Assembly: GCA_020851885.1 (NCBI GenBank)
Contig: JADZBW010000417.1
Coordinates: forward strand, 1 to 9,476
Source of the DNA: Fimbriimonadaceae bacterium
Lineage (GTDB): Bacteria > Armatimonadota > Fimbriimonadia > Fimbriimonadales > Fimbriimonadaceae
Reading direction: 5' to 3'
Length of the DNA stretch: 9,476 nt
The first letter of the stretch is position 1. Each line of letters starts with the position of its first letter. Under the pieces are notes generated by a model. The model did no database searches and was not told the origin of the DNA. It saw only the letters and a list, made by a program, of their open reading frames with translations. This document shows, piece after piece, positions 1 through 6,547 of the stretch. The position numbers and the translations under genes are program-made.

Positions 1-2
1 CA

Positions 3-179
3 ACGACAAGAAGTGTAGCGCCGCCAAGACAAATGGCATCGGGTTTGAATACAAACACATTGCTCATGAAGCTTGTGGGGGACCCACGCATGCGACTGAT
101 GAAAGTCTATCTTAGCAACGCCGAAGAAGCGGCCCTGATTGCCGGAGGAGGAACGGTCACATGGTATTACGTCTTTTAG
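3..179 (+). CDS. Possible 3' end of an upstream gene, truncated by the window edge
   Basis: This frame is open from base 3 to a TAG at 177-179, giving 58 residues that end in GGGTVTWYYVF. The second half (from about base 66) has a plausible coding look, with residues such as KLVGDPRMRLMKVYLSNAEEA. The stop lies 19 nt inside the next gene, so the two would overlap and could be translationally coupled. I recognise no family. A second frame is open from base 2 to a TAG at 113-115, so the reading frame is not certain. The region could also be a non-coding leader of the 161 gene, or a short ORF starting at ATG 66, 90 or 99. The assignment is tentative. Confidence 0.3.
   Translation, partial: TTRSVAPPRQMASGLNTNTLLMKLVGDPRMRLMKVYLSNAEEAALIAGGGTVTWYYVF
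144..151 (+). promoter_or_regulatory. Shine-Dalgarno site for the 161 gene
   Basis: GGAGGAGG ends 9 nt before the ATG at 161 and is the strongest canonical ribosome-binding site in the window. The next in-frame stop upstream is at 113-115 and there is no other start codon between, so it fixes the start at 161. Confidence 0.75.
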
Positions 180-1321
180 CCATCCTGAGCACTGGCTTCC
201 AACAAACGCCATCGCCCGCTTTGATGGAACAGTGCCGGGTCGAAGCGGATCGACTCATGGGGATCGTCTGCCGCACCGACCGTGGTGGGCAGCTTAACAA
301 GTATCTTCAGGTGAAGCCTCAGGTCGAATTCCGATCTTCAATGATCTGCGTTTGGTATATCAATGGCGGTGTCCTTTTTTCTAAGGATGGCAGACTGCGC
401 GGAATTGGATTTACTCCTTATGAATTTCCGCACGAACTACAAACAATACTTACCGAGGACCAAGCCAAGGTTGAAACAAGGGAATACGCGAAGCGGTTGG
501 GAGTCCCGATCGCGAATTCCAGAATCCATTGTTATCCCAAGGGTCCGTTTTTTGAGACTCTTTTCATACCCACGTTCGACGGCATTCCATTTGACACGGA
601 GTGGTACGTGACGATTGAACGTGAGTCGGGCTATCTCACTTCCTATAGACCTGGAAAAATTCCAAGACTCCACGGTTCAGCCCGGCCCTCGATCACCGCA
701 GAACAGGCCACCGCCTCGGCTCTCTCGGCAATGGCAAGATTCATACGGTACGACCAATTTGTGGTATCCGATACGGATCTCGTTCTGCGAGTACCTGTCT
801 TCTTCTCAGGGCCCCGTGAAATGACCGACGAGCAAATTGGAATCGCAAGGTCCGGGGAGGCGATCCCCATATACGGTGTCAGGATCAATCGAGGTGAAAG
901 TTGGCGAGACGACATGGAGGGTTACAGTGAGTTTTGTTTTGTCTATGTGGATGGCCGAAACGGCAGAACGATGGCGATCGTCGAGATGAGCAAATTCCTG
1001 ATGAGCGGGGTTCCAATCAAGAGCCCGAAGACCCTGATCACCCTATCGAGCGCCCTGGGAATACGCACCGATGAGGGCCTGAAGTGGTTTACGGGCTGGA
1101 AAGACGCCAATGCTCCCACTAAGGAACCGACCGCCATGGAGTCGCTTGTGCTGCAGACGAAAAACGGTGCCGTCCGCGCAAAGTTCGACCGTGCCGGTGG
1201 ACGGTTGGCCATTCCGATAAAGGATGGTACGAAATGGCTGAAGCCTGGCCGTGCAATGCTGGCGGCGATCGAATGGGACGTCGCCAACCCAATGCCGAGC
1301 TTTGGTTCCAAGCGCGGGTAG
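161..1321 (+). CDS. Probable exported protein of unknown function with two PepSY-like segments
   Basis: 386 residues. The first 12 or so residues (MVLRLLAILSTG) are hydrophobic after an Arg, followed by a Gln/Pro/Ser stretch, which suggests a short signal peptide and an extracytoplasmic location. No enzyme motif is visible. Two stretches resemble the PepSY/YcdB-type pattern of a helix that starts at a threonine followed by a strand pair ending in a turn: LTEDQAKVETREYAKRLGV (97-115) leading to EWYVTIERESGYLTSY (147-162), and ITAEQATASALSAMARF (178-194) leading to VYVDGRNGRTM (261-271). PepSY-type domains are usually secreted or periplasmic and often inhibitory or structural. Assigning this protein to that group is inference from pattern, not from an alignment. 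The tail (about 325-375) has alternating strands like a small beta domain. The start is supported by GGAGGAGG. The first half is visibly more AT-rich than the last 240 bases. Sure that it is a gene, unsure of function. Confidence 0.8.
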   Translation: MVLRLLAILSTGFQQTPSPALMEQCRVEADRLMGIVCRTDRGGQLNKYLQVKPQVEFRSSMICVWYINGGVLFSKDGRLRGIGFTPYEFPHELQTILTEDQAKVETREYAKRLGVPIANSRIHCYPKGPFFETLFIPTFDGIPFDTEWYVTIERESGYLTSYRPGKIPRLHGSARPSITAEQATASALSAMARFIRYDQFVVSDTDLVLRVPVFFSGPREMTDEQIGIARSGEAIPIYGVRINRGESWRDDMEGYSEFCFVYVDGRNGRTMAIVEMSKFLMSGVPIKSPKTLITLSSALGIRTDEGLKWFTGWKDANAPTKEPTAMESLVLQTKNGAVRAKFDRAGGRLAIPIKDGTKWLKPGRAMLAAIEWDVANPMPSFGSKRG

Positions 1322-1571
1322 TGGCCGTTGCGGGAATTAGCTTCACCGATGGGCCGACGCGCTCGTGAATCACGCCAGAGAACAGGGCGAACCGCATTGC
1401 CGTTCAACTTGGTGGTGATGCACGCCTGTTGGACGGTGGGAGCATCGGGGAATGGGTCCTGGCAGGCGCTGGCCGCCGTCCAGGTGGTCGGCCCCCAATG
1501 GTGAAGGCATTCTGAGAATGGCCCTTCAGGATGTCGAAAAAGGTATGGCCGTCGCCGAAGATTCCAGAATT
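1322..1571. other. Gene-free 250-bp stretch between two convergent genes
   Basis: This lies between the stop of the 161 gene and the stop of the DUF5107 gene on the other strand. I see no strong terminator hairpin or T-tract and no start with a ribosome-binding site. On the minus strand two frames stay open for tens of codons. One continues the DUF5107 frame past its TAG for 55 codons, but becomes a Pro/Arg-rich string typical of non-coding GC-rich DNA. It could hold a decayed gene, though nothing recognisable remains. Confidence 0.5.
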
Positions 1572-3284
1572 CTACGTCGGCATCACGATCGTCAGGTACT
1601 TGCCGAGCAGTTCATCGTCCGGAAACCTTTTCGATAGCGTCTCCAGTGCCTCACGTTCCATTGTCCGCCAAGGATAGGGGGGGCGGAAACCCAATTTTCC
1701 AGCGGCGGAAATCATCTCGCCGGCCTCCACCTCCATCCGGCTCGCTCTCAAATATGCGTAGGCCAAAAGGTATCTGAGCATGGGCAGATCGACGTGTCGG
1801 AGGGACTCATCGAGCCACTTCGAAGCCTCCTCGTTCAGACCCATTTCCAGAAGGTGGCAAGCCACATCGATGAAGGCGTCCGGAGTCTCCTCGAGTGGAT
1901 CCAACACCTTGACCTTCCCTTTGGACTGAGGAGGGTTTGCCAGGAAGCTCTCAGCCCGCAAAGCCGGCTCCAGTGGAGCCAGGTAGTGCGCGTTCAGCAG
2001 TTCCGGTCTTTCCTCCTGTCCTGCATCCAGGTGCCGCTCGGCAATCGCTTTGGCCCACCAAACCAGGTGGTCCTCGGCATTGAAGAGGAGCGCTTGCTCG
2101 AAGGCCCGGCTCGCTTCCTCAAAGTTCTTGGCGGCCAGCGCACGGTAGCCCAGGAGCGTGTGCGCCAAGTGTCGATGCCCTACGTCGAATGTGCCCCTTT
2201 GAAGCGTGGCGATGTCTGATCCGAGGTGGAGAGGCTCGTGCGCCGCCGTCTCATCAGCACCGGAGCTGCTCATGGCGAACTCTTCGGAACGAGCCCAGCG
2301 CAGGAGTTCCTCCCGATGAGGGCCCAGCACAACGATTCCGCTTAAGGGATGCGCGGATTCGGGCATCGCCAGGGAAGTCGATTCGGCTGGATCCAGGTCC
2401 AAGGGGGCATCGAGGACCTCACCTCTCACGGTCTGAATTACCACCTTGGCTCGCCGAACGGATTGGCATGATTGGAGGCTCAATGATCCGTTCTCGATGC
2501 CGAGGGCGAATTGCGATGTTCCGGCCAGGAACTCGCCGAGACCCGAGTAAGGCGAAATCCGCACCTTCCACACATCCAATTGGCGCGGAGCCAAATTTCG
2601 CAGGAACCCGAATCGATGCAGGGACAATCGGCCATTTGACAGCGCGGCATGATTCATTTGACCGCCGGAGTCCAGCAGAATCGCGCGATCCTGCTCGTGC
2701 CAAATAAAGGCATGATCGTTTTGGATCAGGCTCCCACCAGACAAGCCGAGCACGAGTCTGCCGTCGTAGGGCAACGCAGCCAGTGTCCGGTTGAATGCCC
2801 GCACCTCGATTTCGAATCTAGATTCATCGGGGGGGAGGTGAATGCGGACGTTGAGGCTAATGCCCTCGCCGTCGAGTTCGCCCCACCAGACCGCAGTTGG
2901 CCCTTCTTCGTCGTCTGCATAGTCGGGCATCGACGCGACGGTGCCCATCGAGTTCGGGCGATCAGCCCGCCCCACCTCTACTTGAATTCCTGCTGGGCAG
3001 CAGACGCCACGTCGTCCACCGGTTAGTAGCGGCAGCTTTGGGTCGAACGGCAGTAGGTCCGTGCCCGTCCTTTTGTCGAAAATCCGCAGAATCCTTCCGC
3101 CGAGGTCGGGAAGAGTCGTGATTCGGAGGTAGGGATTCTCGAGGGTCAGCGCTTGGAACTCGCGCGTCTCGAACTTTCCTGTGCGGGTGAGCATGGGAAC
3201 TGGGCGGGTTTCCTCGCTTGGCTCGACGGCTTCGAGCAATTCGATGTTGAGTTCAATGGCGTCCTGGGAAACGTTGGTGGGCAT
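1572..3284 (-). CDS. DUF5107 domain protein with C-terminal TPR-like repeats
   Basis: 570 residues. Residues about 40-330 match the DUF5107 pattern: NPYLRITTLPDLGGRILRIFDKRTG (50-74) corresponds to the family's 'N-Y-L-ritvLPelGGri-s-yDK-tg' opening, followed by the DEEGPTAVWW segment (125-134). The family adopts a galactose-mutarotase-like beta-sandwich fold and is usually thought to bind or act on carbohydrate, but its reaction is not established. Residues about 365-410 (HRHLAHTLLGYRALAAKN, then EEASRAFEQALLFNAED) and 470-515 are helical TPR-like repeats, so the C-terminus probably binds a partner. DUF5107-TPR is a known arrangement. There is no signal peptide, so it is probably cytoplasmic. 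The start ATG (3284-3282) lacks a good Shine-Dalgarno, with only a weak GAGAAG 11 nt upstream. There is an in-frame stop 18 nt upstream. No sugar genes adjoin it. Confidence 0.88.
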   Translation of the reverse strand: MPTNVSQDAIELNIELLEAVEPSEETRPVPMLTRTGKFETREFQALTLENPYLRITTLPDLGGRILRIFDKRTGTDLLPFDPKLPLLTGGRRGVCCPAGIQVEVGRADRPNSMGTVASMPDYADDEEGPTAVWWGELDGEGISLNVRIHLPPDESRFEIEVRAFNRTLAALPYDGRLVLGLSGGSLIQNDHAFIWHEQDRAILLDSGGQMNHAALSNGRLSLHRFGFLRNLAPRQLDVWKVRISPYSGLGEFLAGTSQFALGIENGSLSLQSCQSVRRAKVVIQTVRGEVLDAPLDLDPAESTSLAMPESAHPLSGIVVLGPHREELLRWARSEEFAMSSSGADETAAHEPLHLGSDIATLQRGTFDVGHRHLAHTLLGYRALAAKNFEEASRAFEQALLFNAEDHLVWWAKAIAERHLDAGQEERPELLNAHYLAPLEPALRAESFLANPPQSKGKVKVLDPLEETPDAFIDVACHLLEMGLNEEASKWLDESLRHVDLPMLRYLLAYAYLRASRMEVEAGEMISAAGKLGFRPPYPWRTMEREALETLSKRFPDDELLGKYLTIVMPT

Positions 3285-3310
3285 GGGATATCGGGCTTCT
3301 CAGGTTACCC

Positions 3311-3327
3311 TTGGTACACTACAGTCG
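3311..3327 (+). promoter_or_regulatory. Putative leaderless promoter box of the 3328 gene
   Basis: TTGGTACACT contains a -10-like TACACT (3315-3320, 4 of 6 to TATAAT), ending 7 nt before the ATG at 3328. That places the expected transcription start on or next to the start codon. No Shine-Dalgarno is present. The same TTGGTAnnCT string precedes the ATG at 9181. No convincing -35 box is seen. If the alternative start at 3283 is used, this box would lie inside the gene instead. Confidence 0.35.
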
Positions 3328-3720
3328 ATGGCGGCGAGATTGTCTCCGTTGGGTAAAGCGGTTAAGTGGCTCATCGTTCCCGCATTGTGCGGTGCGATCG
3401 GTTACTACTTGATCGGACCCCGAGTAAAGGACAAACTGCCTGAGAGCGTCAAAGAGAAGGTAACGGAGGCCGCGTCGCGCACAGGGTTGACCACCAGCCG
3501 GGCGCCGCAGACCGCTCCGGATGAGGGCGGTCCCAAGCCGACGTTCAACGCGCCAGAAATCGATGTAACCGTCACCAAATTGGGCTCGCCAAACGATCGT
3601 CCCAAAAAGAAGAAGCGGCGAAAGAAGAAGCCAACGACGGAATCATCGACAAGCGGCACGCCTGCTTCTCCACCGAGCGGCGGCCCGTCCGAACCACCGC
3701 CCGCCAATCAGGGAATCTAG
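3328..3720 (+). CDS. Small basic protein with one membrane segment and a Pro/Ser-rich tail
   Basis: 130 residues from ATG 3328. A hydrophobic segment at about residues 15-29 (LIVPALCGAIGYYLIG) is flanked by KAVKW before and RVKDK after. A short charged helix follows (31-50), then a linker, a Lys/Arg block at 91-101 (RPKKKKRRKKK), and a low-complexity tail rich in Ser, Thr, Pro and Gly. I recognise no family. By the positive-inside rule the Lys/Arg block suggests a cytoplasmic tail that may contact nucleic acid, phospholipid head groups or an acidic partner; this is inference. An in-frame ATG at 3283 would add 15 residues (MGYRASQVTLGTLQS) and would overlap the DUF5107 start codon. I prefer 3328 because the added stretch looks non-coding and lies over the likely divergent promoter. 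The stop is 7 bp from the convergent GlsB-type gene. Confidence 0.7.
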   Translation: MAARLSPLGKAVKWLIVPALCGAIGYYLIGPRVKDKLPESVKEKVTEAASRTGLTTSRAPQTAPDEGGPKPTFNAPEIDVTVTKLGSPNDRPKKKKRRKKKPTTESSTSGTPASPPSGGPSEPPPANQGI

Positions 3721-3727
3721 CTCGAAT

Positions 3728-3988
3728 CTACTTCGACCAGAAATTCTTGAAGAGAAGGATCAGGACGACCGCGCCAATCGGGGCGCCGATGATCGATCCG
3801 ACGAGCCCGCCACCGCCATTCGTACCAAGTAGGGTGTGCATGGCAAAACCCACCAAGAGAGATCCGGCAATGCCCAGCAAGATCGTAAAGAGGCAGCCCG
3901 AAGGCTCTCCTTTGCTTCCTGGCACCAGCATCTTGGCCAAAATGCCCGCCACTCCACCAACGATGATCCACCAAATCCACGCCAACAT
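3728..3988 (-). CDS. GlsB/YeaQ/YmgE (transglycosylase-associated) family membrane protein
   Basis: 86 residues, typical of this small family, with three hydrophobic segments at about 3-20, 32-52 and 60-80. The family signature is visible: W-I--GG-AG-LAK-L-PG (6-24), then GCLFTILLGIAGSLLVGF (31-48) and a Gly-rich SIIGAPIGAVVLILLF (65-80) before a basic end. These are inner-membrane proteins often induced by stress or envelope perturbation, and their biochemical role is unknown despite the 'transglycosylase-associated' name. Upstream on the minus strand a TAGGGT (3999-4004) lies 10 nt before the ATG, a weak -10 candidate. The gene is divergent from the phosphotransferase (73 bp between starts) and convergent with the small basic protein. 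A longer minus-strand reading in another frame is a shadow. Confidence 0.9.
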   Translation of the reverse strand: MLAWIWWIIVGGVAGILAKMLVPGSKGEPSGCLFTILLGIAGSLLVGFAMHTLLGTNGGGGLVGSIIGAPIGAVVLILLFKNFWSK

Positions 3989-4050
3989 AAACGCTTTGAC
4001 CCTATCGTCTCATGAAAGGTTGCATGGGACCTAGGACGTCGGCATGATTC

Positions 4051-4056
4051 CATAAT
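4051..4056 (+). promoter_or_regulatory. Putative -10 box of the phosphotransferase gene
   Basis: CATAAT (5 of 6 to TATAAT) ends 5 nt before the GTG at 4062, so transcription would begin at about the start codon. There is no Shine-Dalgarno near the GTG, in line with a leaderless or near-leaderless mRNA. No clear -35 element is seen at the usual spacing. Confidence 0.35.
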
Positions 4057-4061
4057 GTCTC

Positions 4062-5051
4062 GTGCCTGGCGGTAGAGCCTTTGAAGACAAGACTCAGGAG
4101 GAGCAAATCGCTCTGCTGGAGGCATTGGGAAGAGTCGGTTTGGCCGAATTCGGTGTGGAACCGATATCCATCCAACCCTTGGTCCATTTCGAGAACACCA
4201 CATTCAAAGTGGAATCTGCACAAGGCACGTTCAACCTCCGAATCAGCCGACCGGGACAGCAAACGGACGCGACCATTCGGAGCGAAATCGAGTTCCTTCG
4301 AGCGATGAGATCCGAAGGATTTCGTGTTCCGAACCCATATCAGAATCGAGTCGTTACGGTGGCTTCGCCAGGGGTTCCCGAGGCAAGGAATGTCGTGCTT
4401 CTCCGCTGGATGGGCGGTGAATTCCTCAGAGATCGGCTGACGCCGGACGAGGCTCCTTTGATTGGGAAGGCGATGGCCGATCTCCACGATTTCACCGTCC
4501 GCTGGCTACCTCCAACCGGCTTTGTGCGCCACCAACTACATCGATGGACATTCGATTCGCCGGAGAGCCACATCGTGAGCGGCCCGGTCGAGGGGCTTCC
4601 CGAGGTGGACCGGGAACTGGTGAACCAGATCGTCGTGGAAACCTGTGAGCGCATTCCGTCTCTGATCAGGAACTCGGAGACCTACGGGTTGATCCACGCC
4701 GACCTGCACGTTGGGAACTTGCTGATCGAGGACGGTCAACTCAATATCATCGACTTCGACGATTCTGGCTACGCTTTTTTGTACTACGATTTCGCGGCGG
4801 CCTTGGCCTTCCACTTGCACCACCCCGATTTCGTTGAGATTCGAAATCGGATGTTGGCGGGCTATGAATCGGTACGGCCACTGCCTCCGGGAACTCGCGA
4901 ATTGTTGACCCCCTTCATCCGGCAACGATTGGGAGGCGTCTCGGAGTGGATTCTGTCTCGAACGGATAACCCGAAGCTGCGCGAGATCGGTCCGAGCCTT
5001 GTGAGTGAGTTCTGCGAGGGGATGCGCCGCTTGGCAGCCCTCGGTAATTGA
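4062..5051 (+). CDS. Phosphotransferase of the APH / homoserine kinase II / SrkA superfamily
   Basis: 329 residues. The kinase-like fold is shown by FNLRIS (57-62, strand of the N-lobe), the hinge-like VVLLRWMGGE (111-120), the catalytic loop HADLHVGN (212-219: H212, D214, N219) and the metal-binding DFD (231-233). All key catalytic residues are present, so it should transfer phosphate from ATP to a small molecule or protein. The substrate cannot be told. The SrkA/YihE stress kinases, homoserine kinase ThrB2 and antibiotic kinases share this pattern, and no threonine-pathway gene adjoins to favour homoserine. The start is a GTG. The frame is closed by a TAA at 4053-4055, so it cannot extend upstream, though later starts are possible. 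It is followed on the same strand by rpoN, 103 bp downstream, with a hairpin between them. Confidence 0.9.
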   Translation: MPGGRAFEDKTQEEQIALLEALGRVGLAEFGVEPISIQPLVHFENTTFKVESAQGTFNLRISRPGQQTDATIRSEIEFLRAMRSEGFRVPNPYQNRVVTVASPGVPEARNVVLLRWMGGEFLRDRLTPDEAPLIGKAMADLHDFTVRWLPPTGFVRHQLHRWTFDSPESHIVSGPVEGLPEVDRELVNQIVVETCERIPSLIRNSETYGLIHADLHVGNLLIEDGQLNIIDFDDSGYAFLYYDFAAALAFHLHHPDFVEIRNRMLAGYESVRPLPPGTRELLTPFIRQRLGGVSEWILSRTDNPKLREIGPSLVSEFCEGMRRLAALGN

Positions 5052-5093
5052 TGCCATTCGACATCACCTTGTTTTGAACCCACAACATTACCG

Positions 5094-5116
5094 GGCAGGG
5101 TAGGGCGAACCCTGCC
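5094..5116. terminator. 8-bp perfect hairpin between the phosphotransferase gene and rpoN
   Basis: GGCAGGGT (5094-5101) pairs with ACCCTGCC (5109-5116) around a 7-nt loop, 43 nt past the stop of the phosphotransferase. There is no T-tract after it, so it is not a classical intrinsic terminator. It could end the upstream transcript, stabilise its 3' end, attenuate rpoN, or be a dispersed palindromic repeat. Confidence 0.5.
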
Positions 5117-5154
5117 GATACTCATTCTTGTCGGCGGTAAGGATGCCGTAATAG

Positions 5155-6540
5155 GTGAAGACATTGCGTCAAGGATTAGGCCAGTCACAACGAGTAGAAA
5201 CGTCCACAACCCTTCGCGTCGATCCGCGAGTCGTTTTGGCGAGTTATCTTCTCCAGCTCAACCAAGCCGAGCTTGAACAGGCCCTGGAAACGGAGCTAAA
5301 CGAAAATCCTGCCCTGGAGCGGATCCAAGACGATCAGGAGCCGATCCAAGATGAAGCCATCCTGAAGGCGGTTGCGCCGCAGGAGTTGCGCACGTCGAGC
5401 GACGACTATGAGTTCAGACGGAGCCTGCCTCAGGATGAAGAGCCGGATTGGCTGGACTTCGCTGCCTCCGGTACATCGCTTTGGGATCATCTGCGCGCCC
5501 AGCTGATTCCATCGCTTCCGGCCAGTCTGCATCTGCTTGGCGAGTATATGATCGAGTGCATCGACGAGAAGGGCTACTTGACGACCCCTATCGAAGAGAT
5601 CGCACTGGCGACGGGTTGCGCATTGGAACATGCGGAGTGGGTACTGGCGCAGCTTCAGCACTGTGAACCATCGGGAGTCGGAGCGACCACGCTTCAGGAG
5701 TGCCTGTTGCTGCAGCTTCGCAATCCAGAGACGCTGGAGCAGAAGCTGGCAAGGGCGATCGTGAAGGGTTATCTGGACGACCTCATCGCAAGGCGAACGC
5801 TTAAGATCACGCGTCGATTCCGGGTGATGCCGGATGTCGTCGAGGCGGCCTTCCAAGAAGTCCTTCAGCTTTCACCCTATCCTGGTGAAGCCTTTGGTGG
5901 AGCACGAACGACGAAGGCGCCGAAGGCCCAGAGTGTCACTCCGGATTTGATTTTGAGGCGCGATGAAACAGGCTGGCAGGTCGATATCAAGGGTGTCGAC
6001 GCCAACAACTTGACCATCAATCGAGCCTATCGCAAGCGATTCAAAGACCTCAATTCGATGGAGCATGCGCCAAAAGACGAGAAGCGGCACATTTCGGTCT
6101 ACGTCCAACGCGCCCAGGACTTCATCGGATGCGTCCAGCAACGAAAGCGAACGATGCGAAAGATCGGCGAATACCTCATCGAGCATCAGCCGAGCTTCGT
6201 GTCGACTGGTTCCTACGAGTTCCTTCGACCTTTGACGAGAACCAAGATGGCCGAGGATTTGGGAATTCATGAGAGCACGGTTAGTCGTGCGACGATGGAC
6301 AAGTACGTGCAGCTTGCTTCTGGCGAAATCGTGCCGTTCGAGGTGTTCTTCAAGCCGGCGCTTCGAATTCAGAAGATGATCGAGGAAATTCTGCAGCACG
6401 AGAATCCCGACAATCCGCTCAGCGACGAAGCGATTGCGCGCCTGCTCGAAAAGAAGGGCGTCACGGTGGCTCGCCGGACGGTGAACAAGTACCGGGATCG
6501 GACGAAGCTTCTCAGTTCCCGGAAGCGGCGGTCTGCCTGA
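5155..6540 (+). CDS. rpoN: RNA polymerase sigma-54 factor
   Basis: 461 residues, near the usual length. Region I (about 10-56) has the activator-responsive helix with LLQLNQAELEQALETELNENPALE (32-55). A short acidic region II follows (58-98). The core-binding domain (about 105-300) contains the signature EPSGVGATTLQECLLLQL (171-188). The helix-turn-helix is LTRTKMAEDLGIHESTVSRA (360-379). The C-terminal RpoN box ARRTVNKYRD (439-448), which reads the -24 element, is intact. The protein directs RNA polymerase to -24/-12 promoters and needs an AAA+ enhancer-binding activator to open them. No such activator is in this window, and the common neighbours lptB, hpf or pts genes are absent. The start is a GTG preceded in frame by TAA TAG (5149-5154), so it cannot extend upstream. 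A weak AAGGA lies 11 nt upstream. The gene converges on the S9 peptidase. Confidence 0.97.
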   Translation: MKTLRQGLGQSQRVETSTTLRVDPRVVLASYLLQLNQAELEQALETELNENPALERIQDDQEPIQDEAILKAVAPQELRTSSDDYEFRRSLPQDEEPDWLDFAASGTSLWDHLRAQLIPSLPASLHLLGEYMIECIDEKGYLTTPIEEIALATGCALEHAEWVLAQLQHCEPSGVGATTLQECLLLQLRNPETLEQKLARAIVKGYLDDLIARRTLKITRRFRVMPDVVEAAFQEVLQLSPYPGEAFGGARTTKAPKAQSVTPDLILRRDETGWQVDIKGVDANNLTINRAYRKRFKDLNSMEHAPKDEKRHISVYVQRAQDFIGCVQQRKRTMRKIGEYLIEHQPSFVSTGSYEFLRPLTRTKMAEDLGIHESTVSRATMDKYVQLASGEIVPFEVFFKPALRIQKMIEEILQHENPDNPLSDEAIARLLEKKGVTVARRTVNKYRDRTKLLSSRKRRSA

Positions 6541-6547
6541 GGAACTT

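Noticed and set aside
1316..1571. Possible decayed minus-strand prepilin-like gene in the gap after the 161 gene (phrases such as PTTWTAASACQDPFPD).
   Set aside because: No N-terminal methylation motif, start or ribosome-binding site is present, and the frame runs into an antisense shadow of the 161 gene. The resemblance is too weak to annotate.
1404..1574. The DUF5107 frame continues open for 55 codons past its TAG, suggesting stop read-through or a premature stop.
   Set aside because: The extension turns Pro/Arg/Ser-rich with no family character, and the protein already ends sensibly after its last helix. In GC-rich DNA an open stretch of this length is not rare.
3600..3640. AAA-AAG run in the Lys/Arg block as a programmed frameshift site.
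   Set aside because: The heptamer is not in the X XXY YYZ register, there is no clear downstream structure, and the alternative frame gives nothing recognisable. A plain Lys-rich stretch explains it.
3905..3925. TGGCAC followed by CTTGGC as a sigma-54 -24/-12 promoter.
   Set aside because: The spacing between the GG and GC elements is wrong, and it lies inside the GlsB-type coding region.
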